Origin: Anaerolineae bacterium
Lineage (GTDB): Bacteria; Chloroflexota; Anaerolineae; Anaerolineales; Villigracilaceae
NCBI GenBank assembly: GCA_021324435.1
Contig: JAJPIZ010000040.1
Location: 1-64,000 of the forward strand
Reading direction: 5' to 3'
Length of the DNA: 64,000 nt
Below, piece after piece: positions 34,731-42,996 of this stretch; position 1 is the stretch's first letter, and each line of letters opens with the position of its first letter. The translations under genes and the position numbers were made by a program. The notes beneath the pieces are model-generated. The model made no database searches, was not told the DNA's origin, and worked only from the letters and a program-made list of their open reading frames with translations.

Positions 34731-36478
34731 CAGTGTTGGGCAATTTGCATGCGGACGTTGTCGGGCGGAATGTTCAATAACACTACGGTTTTTTGAGCGA
34801 CTTCCTCAAAGACCGGCGCGGCTGTTTCGGAGCCCCAAATAGATGCGGATGGTTTTTCCAGCCAGACATAAATCATGAACTTTGGATCATCCACCGGTCC
34901 CCAGCCAATGAAGGATGCGTTGGTTACGCCGGCCTCGTAACCATAGTCGGTTGGGATTTGCGCGGTGCCGGTCTTGCCCGCGATGCGATAACCCGACACG
35001 AGCGCGTTCGATGATTCGTTTTCGAGCGAGACTGCAAGAATCTGGCTGAGGGTATGTGCGGTATCAGCCGAGATCGGCGAGCCTGCATATTGCGCGGGCA
35101 CGTTGTATTGGCGTCCATCGCGCACCATGGCGTACAACACATGCGGAGTTACCATACGCCCGTCATTCGCGACCGCCGAAGAAGCCATCATCAATTGGAT
35201 CGGCGTCACGGAAACACCCTGACCAAAGGCGTTGGTGGCGAGGTCAACGGGATACCAATCCGTGTCGCCCGGGACCTTGAGGCGGCCCGCCGCTTCGCCG
35301 GCCAAATCAACGCCTGTGAGATGACCCAGACCGAAACGATTCATGTACCCGTAAAACGTCTGCGCGCCCATTTGATTGGAAAGCCAGGCCATACAGATGT
35401 TGAGCGAATGCTGGAGACAACCCGTAATGTCTTGTTGTCCCCAGGCTTGATTGTCCCAGTTGCGAATCTTCCAGCCGCCGACCTCCACCTCACCGGTGTC
35501 AAGATAGGAACTTGTCGGTGTGGCCGCGCCGCTATCCAGTGCCGCGGCGACCGTGAGGACTTTGATAACGGAGCCTGGTTCGTACGGCATGGAAATGGCG
35601 CGATCAAATTCGCTGGCGTTCTGATAGACCGTGCCATAATTCCAGAATTGGTTCAAGTCCATGCGCGGGGAGGAGGCGAGCGCCAGAATTTCGCCCGTGC
35701 GCGGATCCATGACGACGATGGTTCCACTCTGTGCGCCATAGCGCGTCAGCGATTGATCGAGGATTTGTTCGACCGCGGCCTGCAGATCGCGGTTGATGGT
35801 CAATACGAGAGTCGTGCCGTTTGGCACGCGAGGAATATCCACGGCTTTGTTGGGATCGGTGGGAACCCACACTTGAATCGGATTCCCGGCCAACAACGTG
35901 TTGTATTTTTCTTCGACTCCGAAATACCCGCGGCCCTCGCGGTTGACAAAGCCCAGTAAATTGGATGCCAGCGAACCTTCGGGATAACTGCGTTGCGGAT
36001 GCGCTTTGAATTCCAGTCCCGCCAGCGCGCTGGTTTGACCCGGCGCGGTATTTTCGTCCGTGGTGAGTTTGAGTTGTTGCAATTGCGCGGCCTTGTCCGC
36101 GTCCACAAAATCAGCCAGCACTAGATATTCGATGCCGTCTGGAGGATTCATCATCTGATTGTAGAGATCATCGGGGTTCAATCCGAGTTGAACGCCGACT
36201 ACCAGCGCAATCGTGTGCTTGTCTTTGGCTTCTTTTAACTCTACGCCAACTTCATAAGAAGTTTTGTTCCCTGCCAACAGATGACCATTACGATCGTAAA
36301 TCTCGCCGCGCTCGGGATAAAACGTTTTAAGGACAGTCTGATAACCCGCCATTTGCTTGCGAAAGATGGCGGCCTCAGGGCTGTTCTGAATGCGGACGAT
36401 TTGCAAAATAATAGAAAGCCCAACAAAGCCCAATAGCCCGGCTAAAACCAGCGAACGCCAGGCATATTGTTGTCTCAT
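34730..36478 (-). CDS. ftsI: Class B penicillin-binding protein (FtsI/PBP2b-like transpeptidase)
   Basis: The 582-residue protein starts at the ATG at 36478 (MRQQYAWRSL), with GGAG seven bases before it and an ATGA overlap with the preceding gene. One N-terminal membrane helix (about 8-28), a PBP dimerisation domain (about 50-200), then the transpeptidase: active-site SVIK (303-306), SLN (358-360) and KTG (502-504). It cross-links septal peptidoglycan, partnered with FtsW. No C-terminal PASTA domains. Directly followed by murF with a one-base overlap. Confidence 0.95.
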   Translation of the reverse strand: MRQQYAWRSLVLAGLLGFVGLSIILQIVRIQNSPEAAIFRKQMAGYQTVLKTFYPERGEIYDRNGHLLAGNKTSYEVGVELKEAKDKHTIALVVGVQLGLNPDDLYNQMMNPPDGIEYLVLADFVDADKAAQLQQLKLTTDENTAPGQTSALAGLEFKAHPQRSYPEGSLASNLLGFVNREGRGYFGVEEKYNTLLAGNPIQVWVPTDPNKAVDIPRVPNGTTLVLTINRDLQAAVEQILDQSLTRYGAQSGTIVVMDPRTGEILALASSPRMDLNQFWNYGTVYQNASEFDRAISMPYEPGSVIKVLTVAAALDSGAATPTSSYLDTGEVEVGGWKIRNWDNQAWGQQDITGCLQHSLNICMAWLSNQMGAQTFYGYMNRFGLGHLTGVDLAGEAAGRLKVPGDTDWYPVDLATNAFGQGVSVTPIQLMMASSAVANDGRMVTPHVLYAMVRDGRQYNVPAQYAGSPISADTAHTLSQILAVSLENESSNALVSGYRIAGKTGTAQIPTDYGYEAGVTNASFIGWGPVDDPKFMIYVWLEKPSASIWGSETAAPVFEEVAQKTVVLLNIPPDNVRMQIAQH

Positions 36479-36966
36479 TGGGCGACTCCGATCAAAATGT
36501 TTGCGGAGGGAGCGCGCAGATGTTGATCGAGCCAATCAATCAGTGATTGAGTGTATTCAGGCGGAATGCTGGCTGCGCTCGGCGTCAGAGATGGGACAGA
36601 GGCCAGAATGCTTGGCTTGGGAGCCGAATAACCGGGAACGATGACATAATCCATCTGAGAAGAGTCGACCGGCAGGTAACCTAAAGTCTGCGCGCGTTGT
36701 TCCATCACACTGCTGGAAGTCAACTCGGCCAGCTTGGTCTGCAGGTCCGCGCTGTTGTGTTGGATGGCGATCATCTCGGCGCTCATATCCTGAATGGATC
36801 GGCCATAGATGGCGGCTTGCGCGGTTACATCCAGGTAAAGAGCGGCAACCATGGCGAGTCCCAGCACGCCCAGCAGGAAAGCGCCGATCCACTGGCGCTG
36901 AATTCTCCATGGCGCTTGCCGGTACGCATGAACGAAATAATTTACGGTGTAGTTTACGTTTTGCAT
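36475..36966 (-). CDS. FtsL-like bitopic division protein
   Basis: The 163-residue protein starts near the ATG at 36966 (MQNVNYTVNYF). It has a basic cytoplasmic part, one membrane helix (about 27-46), then a helical, likely coiled-coil segment (about 48-90: IYGRSIQDMSAEMIAIQ, DLQTKLAELTS), and a Pro/Ser-rich tail. Size, topology and position between rsmH and ftsI match FtsL, whose sequence is poorly conserved. The call rests on position and topology rather than sequence identity. The start region includes a short repeat (gaagtgagaagtg). Confidence 0.65.
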   Translation of the reverse strand: MQNVNYTVNYFVHAYRQAPWRIQRQWIGAFLLGVLGLAMVAALYLDVTAQAAIYGRSIQDMSAEMIAIQHNSADLQTKLAELTSSSVMEQRAQTLGYLPVDSSQMDYVIVPGYSAPKPSILASVPSLTPSAASIPPEYTQSLIDWLDQHLRAPSANILIGVAQ

Positions 36967-36967
36967 A

Positions 36968-37903
36968 TCACTTCTCACTTCTTATTTCTAGCTTCTCTGC
37001 GACTCGTAACTTTGCACTGCGCGCCCGAGGGTTTTGTTTGATTTCATCTTCATCGGGCGTGATGGGTTTGCGATTGACTTCTTTCAGCACAGCCTTGCGT
37101 TCGACTTCATAAATCTTTTCATACGGCGGATTGATCTGATCTTTGCTCTCACGACGAAAAAACTCTTTGACGATGCGATCCTCCAGCGAGTGAAAGGAGA
37201 TCACTGCCAGCCTCCCGCCGGACCTGAGAGCGGCTACCGCGTTCGGAAGCGCGCGCTCCAAGACTGACAGTTCATCATTGACCGCGATGCGTAACGCCTG
37301 AAACGTCCGTGTGGCGGGATGAACGCGGCTGTGTCGCGGGTAGGCCCGTTTCACGATGTCGGCCAGTTGTTTCGTCGTTGTGATCGGCCTGGCTTGGACG
37401 ATCATCTTCGCGATCTTTCTGGCGTGTGGCTCTTCACCATACTTGAAGAGCAGGTCCGCCAACTCGGCTTCGGGCGTGGTGTTTACCCATTGCGCGGCGG
37501 TCAGCCCGAGGTCCGGATTGAAGCGCATGTCCAGCGGCGCATCGGTTTGGAAGGAGAAGCCGCGCTGGGGCGTATCCAATTGCATCGAAGAGACTCCCAA
37601 GTCCAACACGATTCCATCCACCGAGTCCCAGCCGAGGCTGTGCATCACATCCAGCAGGGAGTCGTAGGAGGCCTGGACCAGAACGGCGCGCTCCCCGTAA
37701 GGAGCCAAGTTCTCACGGGCAAGCGTCAACGCTTGAGGGTCGAGATCGAGACCGAGCAGGCGTCCATCTGGCGCGCAGGCCTCCAAAACTCCGCGGGCGT
37801 GGCCGCCCGCTCCAAGTGTTCCATCAATGTAGCGGCCTGAACGTTTTGGCTGTAACGCGTGTATAATCTCTTTGTAAAGTACAGGCTTGTGCGGCGTGTT
37901 CAT
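36968..37903 (-). CDS. rsmH: 16S rRNA (cytosine1402-N4)-methyltransferase
   Basis: The 311-residue protein has HKPVLYKEIIHAL at the start, SAM-binding DGTLGAGGHARGVLE (about 23-37), DLGVSSMQLD, RGFSFQTDAPLDMR and the late motifs HPATRTFQALRIAVNDEL and ISFHSLEDRIVKEFF. It methylates C1402 of 16S rRNA. It is the second gene of the dcw cluster. The C-terminal residues EIRSEK are encoded by the short repeat agaaataagaagtgagaag, so the end may be repeat-derived. Confidence 0.96.
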   Translation of the reverse strand: MNTPHKPVLYKEIIHALQPKRSGRYIDGTLGAGGHARGVLEACAPDGRLLGLDLDPQALTLARENLAPYGERAVLVQASYDSLLDVMHSLGWDSVDGIVLDLGVSSMQLDTPQRGFSFQTDAPLDMRFNPDLGLTAAQWVNTTPEAELADLLFKYGEEPHARKIAKMIVQARPITTTKQLADIVKRAYPRHSRVHPATRTFQALRIAVNDELSVLERALPNAVAALRSGGRLAVISFHSLEDRIVKEFFRRESKDQINPPYEKIYEVERKAVLKEVNRKPITPDEDEIKQNPRARSAKLRVAEKLEIRSEK

Positions 37904-37910
37904 GGAAGCG

Positions 37911-37936
37911 GTAGTAACGACTTAAGTCGTTACTAC
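37911..37936. repeat. 26-bp perfect palindrome at the mraZ/rsmH junction
   Basis: gtagtaacgactt / aagtcgttactac with no spacer. The mraZ stop (TAG, 37933-37935) lies within it. It could fold as a hairpin between the two cistrons. Confidence 0.9.
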
Positions 37937-38376
37937 GTCTTAGACGAAGAAAGATTCAAGGCCGAGAAGCGCTGGTTGTTGGCATCCGTATCCTGGATTT
38001 GTTTCATTTGATCGTTCCAGGCGGAGGGCGTCCAGACTTCAAAATAATCGCCTTGTCCCGCCACAATCGCTTCACCATTGAGACCAACAAACTCGCGCAG
38101 GTTCTGCGGAACAAGCACGCGTCCGACTTTATCCACTTCAACGGGGTACGCATTGGCGAGGATCAATCTGCGTAAGAGTCGGGCGGTGGGATCGGCCAGG
38201 TTCATGGCATTGATGCGGTCATACACCTGTTTGAAATAAGTCTCGGTCAGCACCATCAAACAGCGATCGAAGCCCTGTGTGATGTATGCGCCGCCTTCCA
38301 GCAACTCACGAAAGCGCGCCGGAATCATCAGGCGGCCCTTATCATCGAGGTTGTGCTGGAACTGACCCAAGAACAT
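37933..38376 (-). CDS. mraZ: Transcriptional regulator MraZ
   Basis: The 147-residue protein consists of two SpoVT/AbrB-like halves: FLGQFQHNLDDKGRLMIPARFRELL (2-26) and EVDKVGRVLVPQNLREFVGL (about 80-99), each with the D-x-x-G-R-x-x-[IV]-P core. MraZ forms a ring and represses its own dcw promoter. It is the first gene of the cluster, with ribosome site AAAGGACAAG. Three box-like repeats lie upstream. The last codon and stop lie in a palindromic repeat. Confidence 0.96.
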   Translation of the reverse strand: MFLGQFQHNLDDKGRLMIPARFRELLEGGAYITQGFDRCLMVLTETYFKQVYDRINAMNLADPTARLLRRLILANAYPVEVDKVGRVLVPQNLREFVGLNGEAIVAGQGDYFEVWTPSAWNDQMKQIQDTDANNQRFSALNLSSSKT

Positions 38377-38405
38377 ATGTGCTACTTGTCCTTTAATGAT
38401 GCGAA

Positions 38406-38422
38406 CGCCGGGAAACCCGGCG
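38406..38422. repeat. Small palindrome in the mraZ leader
   Basis: cgccggg-aaa-cccggcg, a 7-bp perfect stem between the MraZ boxes and the mraZ ribosome site; a structured leader or repeat copy. Confidence 0.65.
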
Positions 38423-38480
38423 TCCTACCACTGTCTACCACTTTCTCCCACATTGTACATGAATTGTCGGGGGATTACAA
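38423..38480 (-). promoter_or_regulatory. dcw promoter with three MraZ-type boxes
   Basis: On the minus strand TTGTAA (38475-38480) and TACAAT (38452-38457) are separated by exactly 17 bp. Just downstream come GTGGGA, GTGGTA and GTGGTA with 10-bp spacing (38423-38451). Known MraZ operators in E. coli are three TGGGN-type direct repeats at the same helical spacing, so this is very likely the autoregulated start of the cluster. Confidence 0.75.
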
Positions 38481-38530
38481 GCCTGCGAATTCCAACTTGC
38501 GGAAAAGATAGGACTAAATGCCCATTTGTG

Positions 38531-39436
38531 ATGGATAAATCTGCCACTTTCTCCCTCCTCGAAGCGCCTCGCTGGCGTGATTATGAACTGCTTGATAGCG
38601 GCGATGGTTTAAAACTTGAACGATTCGATCCATATATCTTTGTCCGCCCTGAAGTGCAGGCCATGTGGAAGCAGTCGCTTTCTGAAAAGGAATGGGCATC
38701 CGCGCACGCGGTCTTTCAACCAACCAATGAAGAGAGTGGCGGTCACTGGATTGCGAAGAAAAAAATTCCGGAACGATGGGAGATGAACTATGACCTCAGC
38801 ATCGGGTCCCGTTTGCGATTTTGGGTGATGACGACCCCCGGCCGCCATCTCGGAGTCTTTCCCGAGGTCGCGTCACACTGGGACTTTATGGCGGATACTG
38901 TTCAAAAAGCGAATCATTCCTCGAAGGTTCTCAACCTATTCGGATACACGGGCCTGGCGTCGCTGGCCGCGGCCGCGGCGGGCGCGCAAGTGACTCACGT
39001 GGACGCATCGAAGAAATCTGTGAATTGGGCGCGCGAGAATCAGGAACTGTCGGGATTAAGCGATAAGCCCATCCGCTGGATCGTGGATGACGCGTTGAAA
39101 TTTGTCCAGCGCGAGGCGCGGCGCGGCGCAAAATATGATGGGATTATTCTCGACCCGCCGAAGTTTGGGCGCGGCCCGAAGGGCGAAGTGTGGGAAGTGT
39201 ACAAGTCCCTGCCTGATTTGCTTGAATCCTGTCGCGCGGTATTAAGCGATAAACCGTTGTTTATGATTGTTACGGTCTATGCAGTGAAAGCCTCGGCCAT
39301 TCACGTGGGTCAGACTTTGCAAGAGATCATGAAAAAATATAAGGGCAAAGTGGAGAGTGGAGAATTGGTGACCCGCGAAAAATCCGCGGGACGGCTCTTA
39401 TCACAGGCCGTGTTTGCACGATGGCAGGCAGAATAA
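38531..39436 (+). CDS. Class I SAM-dependent rRNA methyltransferase (RlmK/SMc-type)
   Basis: The 301-residue protein starts at ATG 38531 (MDKSATFSLLEAP); upstream in-frame codons lie in the divergent mraZ promoter. It has no PUA domain. The Rossmann fold has LNLFGYTGLASLAAAAAG (about 136-153), then VDASKKSVNWARENQ and the catalytic-region motif DPPKFGRGPKGE (about 210-221). This resembles RlmK/RlmI C-terminal methyltransferases acting on 23S rRNA; the exact base is not predictable. Divergent from mraZ; followed by a terminator. Confidence 0.82.
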   Translation: MDKSATFSLLEAPRWRDYELLDSGDGLKLERFDPYIFVRPEVQAMWKQSLSEKEWASAHAVFQPTNEESGGHWIAKKKIPERWEMNYDLSIGSRLRFWVMTTPGRHLGVFPEVASHWDFMADTVQKANHSSKVLNLFGYTGLASLAAAAAGAQVTHVDASKKSVNWARENQELSGLSDKPIRWIVDDALKFVQREARRGAKYDGIILDPPKFGRGPKGEVWEVYKSLPDLLESCRAVLSDKPLFMIVTVYAVKASAIHVGQTLQEIMKKYKGKVESGELVTREKSAGRLLSQAVFARWQAE

Positions 39437-39441
39437 AAACC

Positions 39442-39467
39442 CCGAGTTCATTTGAACTCGGAGTTTT
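39442..39467 (+). terminator. Bidirectional terminator between convergent genes
   Basis: Stem ccgagttc-attt-gaactcgg followed by AGTTTTCTT on the plus strand and by GGTTTTTATT on the minus strand, serving both the methyltransferase and the convergent gene. Confidence 0.8.
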
Positions 39468-39473
39468 CTTCGA

Positions 39474-40388
39474 TTAACCCTGTGATTCGCCGCCGCTATC
39501 GCTGGAAGCACTTTTGGACGAGGAACCTGAACCGGTTATTTTCTTCAAGATGTCATACCAGAATGATGATCCCTGCGAGACCGCCGCGGCTGTGATCGCC
39601 AGCCCCGTTAACTTCAACAAGCCATACTTCGCCATCTCCAGCGGCGTAGCTCCAGGGGGAAGCGTTTGAGTGTTCCACCAGCCGATTCGAATGGACAAAG
39701 AACCGAGTTGATTGAACAATGTGCTCAAATCCGGCGCGGCCCCCGATTGTTGCGCGACTGCCGCCGCCTGAGCCTGAGCGACAGCGCGCAATCCCGCGTC
39801 GGCCCATAGATCATTTGCCAGTTGGATCGAATCGGTGCCAAGTAATAATGTCAGGATGACGGAGAACACGATCACAAAGGCGCGGGCATTAGCCTTGAAC
39901 GTCGCCGCGGCTTGGTCCATCAACCCCGAAAAATACGCGTGAGTTCGCGATTTCAACTGATTAATGTTCGTGACGCCCTGATTGATCCAATTCAACATGG
40001 CCTGCTTGCCTTCGGAATCGGGAAGTTTGTTGATTAGGCTGGTCAATTCTTCGGCATTGAGGTCTTTTGCGCCGGTCAGCCCGGCCAGATCGAAGAAACC
40101 GTCCACCAACGTGGCCGTAGGTATTTTTTCAACCATTTTTTCTTCGCGGGCGCCAAACACATTCCACCAATTGGCATAGCGTATCGGCTTGAGCGCTTTG
40201 ATTTGCGGCATGTTGGTCAGGTCCACGGTTTTGTCGCCGGCGATTTTCTTCAGATATTTTTCCAGCGCGACGCCGCGCGTCTCCAATGATTCCATGACCA
40301 CCTGACTGATCGTGGAAACAATGGAACCCATAATGTAATAAACGAGAATGAGGCCGACGACGACCTCCAGGATTTGTGGAAACGACAT
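39474..40388 (-). CDS. Unknown membrane protein, two-helix family
   Basis: The 304-residue protein starts at the ATG at 40388 (MSFPQILEVV) after AAAAGGAGATCAT. An N-terminal helix (4-30), a charged cytoplasmic region, and a second helix (about 170-190: AFVIVFSVILTLLLGTDSIQLANDLWAD). A third hydrophobic segment lies near 260-280 and the tail is Ser/Gly-rich. The sequence around DSIQLANDLWADAGLR recalls a widespread uncharacterised family of similar layout in which a helix is followed by D-[TS]-[LI]-x-[IL]-A. Function unknown. Confidence 0.65.
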   Translation of the reverse strand: MSFPQILEVVVGLILVYYIMGSIVSTISQVVMESLETRGVALEKYLKKIAGDKTVDLTNMPQIKALKPIRYANWWNVFGAREEKMVEKIPTATLVDGFFDLAGLTGAKDLNAEELTSLINKLPDSEGKQAMLNWINQGVTNINQLKSRTHAYFSGLMDQAAATFKANARAFVIVFSVILTLLLGTDSIQLANDLWADAGLRAVAQAQAAAVAQQSGAAPDLSTLFNQLGSLSIRIGWWNTQTLPPGATPLEMAKYGLLKLTGLAITAAAVSQGSSFWYDILKKITGSGSSSKSASSDSGGESQG

Positions 40389-40540
40389 ATGATCTCCTTT
40401 TCTGATTGGTCGAAAAAATTTCCCGACGATGAAAGCACTTTGGGTGACATGCCGCTTCAAGGTCCGGTATGATGCGATTGACCTCGTGCGCGCAGTGTTC
40501 CTATTGTACTGCCTCTTTCCAAAAAGCCGGAATGGATTTC

Positions 40541-40576
40541 AATAAAAAAATCCCAAAGTGCTGCACTTTGGGATTT
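40541..40576 (-). terminator. Rho-independent terminator after the ATP-grasp gene
   Basis: 13-bp stem (aaatcccaaagtg / cactttgggattt, 3-nt loop) followed on the minus strand by TTTTTTTATTG. Confidence 0.88.
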
Positions 40577-40597
40577 AATGTTTGATGGAAAACCGCG

Positions 40598-41668
40598 TCA
40601 CGCGGGACGTTTGGCCGGCTCTCGTTTAATGGTCGAGCGTTTCGCCTGAGGCTTTACGACTTCCTGCTTGAGCATCTCGCGCTTGCTGACAATGGACGGC
40701 GCCACGCGCAGAACCTCGGCCTGCCGCTTCAAACCAGAGCGGATGATGAGATCCATGAAACCCTGATGGCCGATGGGATCATTCATCAATGAAAAGTCAG
40801 CAGAGCCAGGCTCGGAGGGCGGATAGAAGATACCGCAATTGGGGTTGATCTCGAGCATGTAGATTTCGCCGTCATGGCCGAGGCGGTAATCACAGCGCGC
40901 GTATCCACTGCCTTTGATGGCTTGGAAAACTTTGACGGTGTATTCCCGCAGGCGACGCTCATAATCCGGGTTATCCACGACCTTGACGCTCATCTTTTCG
41001 TATTCAACCCATTTCATATTGTAATGCTTGAAAGACTCGCCTTCCGGAAAGACAAACTCCACCGGCTTAAATGAAAGGGGATGAGCAGGATCATCCGGGT
41101 TTTCAGCAACCAGACAGGTGAACTCGCGTCCCTCAATGAATTCTTCAATGAGGGCACGGCCCTCGCTCTTCATCGTAATGGCGGCCTGCGTTTTGAGATC
41201 GTCAACGTTCGTGACGCGCGATTCTTTGCGAATGCCGTAACTGGCATAGCCGTGCGGCGGCTTGACCAGCATCGGGAAGCGCAGAGTGCGCGCGGCGCGT
41301 TCGACATCTGCCATGGATTTGGCGAATGTTGATGCAGGAGTGGGAACTCCGACGCGCGCCGCGGCGCGTTTCATTTCCTGACGGGTGGGATCAAAGCACG
41401 TAGAATCCGCGCCCGTGAACGCCGCGCCGAATTTTTCCAAAACCTTTACGAGTTGAATGCCTGAGACGGGTTCATCGGGTGTGCCATCGCAGAGATTGAT
41501 GAACACATCCACGCCATCATCCATCAATGATTGGATCTGACCCTCCACATCATGTTTTTGAATCACATGATGCCGCCACTTCCTGCCTTCGAGATGAGGC
41601 GAGGGATCATACGGCGGATCGTTCGGATCATTTACATCAGGCAAACTACTCAAAACGCAAATGTACAT
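40598..41668 (-). CDS. ATP-grasp ligase, D-Ala-D-Ala-ligase-like
   Basis: The 356-residue protein starts at the ATG at 41668 (MYICVLSSLPD) after AGAGAGAACGAA. The ATP-grasp core is clear: FPMLVKPPHGYASYGI (about 131-146), LIEEFIEGREFTCLV (about 172-186), and the metal-binding end GEIYMLEINPNCGIFYPP (about 274-291). It resembles ligases that join amino or carboxylic acids with ATP cleavage, but lacks neighbours that would reveal the substrate. The C-terminal tail (about 325-356) is strongly basic (KRSTIKREPAKRPA). It is a single gene with its own promoter and terminator. Confidence 0.8.
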   Translation of the reverse strand: MYICVLSSLPDVNDPNDPPYDPSPHLEGRKWRHHVIQKHDVEGQIQSLMDDGVDVFINLCDGTPDEPVSGIQLVKVLEKFGAAFTGADSTCFDPTRQEMKRAAARVGVPTPASTFAKSMADVERAARTLRFPMLVKPPHGYASYGIRKESRVTNVDDLKTQAAITMKSEGRALIEEFIEGREFTCLVAENPDDPAHPLSFKPVEFVFPEGESFKHYNMKWVEYEKMSVKVVDNPDYERRLREYTVKVFQAIKGSGYARCDYRLGHDGEIYMLEINPNCGIFYPPSEPGSADFSLMNDPIGHQGFMDLIIRSGLKRQAEVLRVAPSIVSKREMLKQEVVKPQAKRSTIKREPAKRPA

Positions 41669-41770
41669 TTCGTTCTCTCTTTGTTTGTTGTTGATCAACT
41701 TTTTCTTTTTTATATTGATGATGAACGATCAACTGCACACGCGATCATTATTTTTTTCACCATCATCGTT

Positions 41771-41799
41771 ATATTACCGCCATATATGGAAATATACAA
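41771..41799 (-). promoter_or_regulatory. Promoter candidate for the ATP-grasp gene
   Basis: Minus-strand TTGTAT (41794-41799), 17-bp spacer, TAATAT (41771-41776). The start codon is about 100 bases downstream. Confidence 0.5.
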
Positions 41800-41942
41800 G
41801 GTTTTTAACCTGTATTTGGGCATCAATTTTGCAAACTTTAAGGTCGGTTGAATCAGCGCGATTCGGGTTATTGACCGCCATAAAATTTTGATTCAACGTG
41901 ATGTCAGCAAATAATTTAGTCCAAAGTGAGATTGGCTCTGCT

Positions 41943-41983
41943 ATAAAAAGATTGACTCGATCGTTGTGTAAAGATCGAGTCAA
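41943..41983 (-). terminator. Rho-independent terminator after the ChbG-like gene
   Basis: 11-bp perfect stem (ttgactcgatc / gatcgagtcaa) followed on the minus strand by TCTTTTTATAG, 18 bases past the stop. Confidence 0.88.
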
Positions 41984-42001
41984 CAATCTTACGATTTCTT
42001 T

Positions 42002-42892
42002 TCAGCTTCTCATTGCTTCTCTGATCTGACGATAGCCAATGAGATGAAAGCCCTCATTTTTTATAAAGTTTTTGATTTCTTGAGTCATGAAAGTCTGATA
42101 GTTTGCAAGGCGTCCGCGCCAGTCAGGAGATATGGCGCGCGACTCGGGCGAATCAATGGATGGATGAATGATAAAGTGAGTAACCCCGGCGGGTGCATCG
42201 GCCAATAACTTCTTTACTTGTCCAACGTTATCTTCGGGGATATTTAGATCGAGGCCGGTCGCGTAATCTACCAGCATCGTGCCCTGTTCTTCGAGTTGAG
42301 CCGTGAGCATAACTAAAAATTCAGCGGTTACTTCGTCCATGCCGAGTCTTTTATATAAATCGGCATCGCCGCGCGGAATCAGCGGCGGGACTTGATATTC
42401 ATTGATCAATTGCAAATAAGCGGGAATGAATTTTACATGCGCGATCGCGCCCATGTGCGTATCAAGATGTGTGACATCCAGACCGAAATCCAAGGCACGT
42501 TTGACTTGTGCTCTCAATTCGACTAACGCGGAGTCCGGGTCGCCTCCTTCCTGGACCTCGGCATCGGTGCGCGGAAAATAGCCTTGTTTATCCATCAAGC
42601 CTGATCCTGCCTCCGCTGTCGAGATGGGACGCCAGCGATAGAATTCCCATTCGCTGGTGAGGACGAGATGCACACCCAAGTCCATTTTTGGATTCTTCTT
42701 TTGCATTTCCACCGCGGCAGGAAACCACGGACAGGGAACCATCACTGAGCCGGATGTGATCGTGCCGAACTCCCACAAATCCTGATAAGCCTGAACGTTG
42801 GCCTGGCACATGCCAATGTCATCCGCGTGGACGATGAGCAGGCGATCTTCTTCTGAGAAACCCAGTTTCTTGAGAACGGGGTTTGATTTCAT
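42002..42892 (-). CDS. ChbG/HpnK family carbohydrate deacetylase
   Basis: The 296-residue protein starts at the ATG at 42892 (MKSNPVLKKLG), after GGAGGAAAGTT. The family's metal and catalytic motifs are visible: HADDIGMC (about 22-29), DLGVHLVLTSEWEF (about 71-84) and THLDTHMGAIAH (about 141-152). Known members (YdjC/ChbG, HpnK) remove acetyl groups from sugars such as chitobiose. It is adjacent to a GH4 glycosidase on the same strand, so both may process an amino sugar or oligosaccharide (inference). Confidence 0.88.
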   Translation of the reverse strand: MKSNPVLKKLGFSEEDRLLIVHADDIGMCQANVQAYQDLWEFGTITSGSVMVPCPWFPAAVEMQKKNPKMDLGVHLVLTSEWEFYRWRPISTAEAGSGLMDKQGYFPRTDAEVQEGGDPDSALVELRAQVKRALDFGLDVTHLDTHMGAIAHVKFIPAYLQLINEYQVPPLIPRGDADLYKRLGMDEVTAEFLVMLTAQLEEQGTMLVDYATGLDLNIPEDNVGQVKKLLADAPAGVTHFIIHPSIDSPESRAISPDWRGRLANYQTFMTQEIKNFIKNEGFHLIGYRQIREAMRS

Positions 42893-42913
42893 AACTTTCC
42901 TCCACATGTTCTG

Positions 42914-42990
42914 TCATGTCGAGCGAAACATCTCAGTTCGTAAGGCCCTTCGACTTCCACTTCGTCTTAGTGCGTTCGCTCAGGGCAACA
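42914..42990. repeat. Degenerate REP-like element
   Basis: tgtcatgtcgagcgaaacatctc ... gcgttcgctcaggg: the tips resemble the TGTCATTCTGAGCG / CGCTCAGGGTGAC family. It fills the gap between the deacetylase and glycosidase genes. Confidence 0.5.
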
Positions 42991-42996
42991 GCATCG

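Larger units (their letters stand above)
41669..42001. other. AT-rich intergenic region
   Basis: About 330 bp, markedly more AT-rich than its surroundings, holding the ATP-grasp promoter, a terminator for the deacetylase and a small hairpin (atacaaggtt...aacctgtat, about 41794-41815). No gene is supported. Confidence 0.5.
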
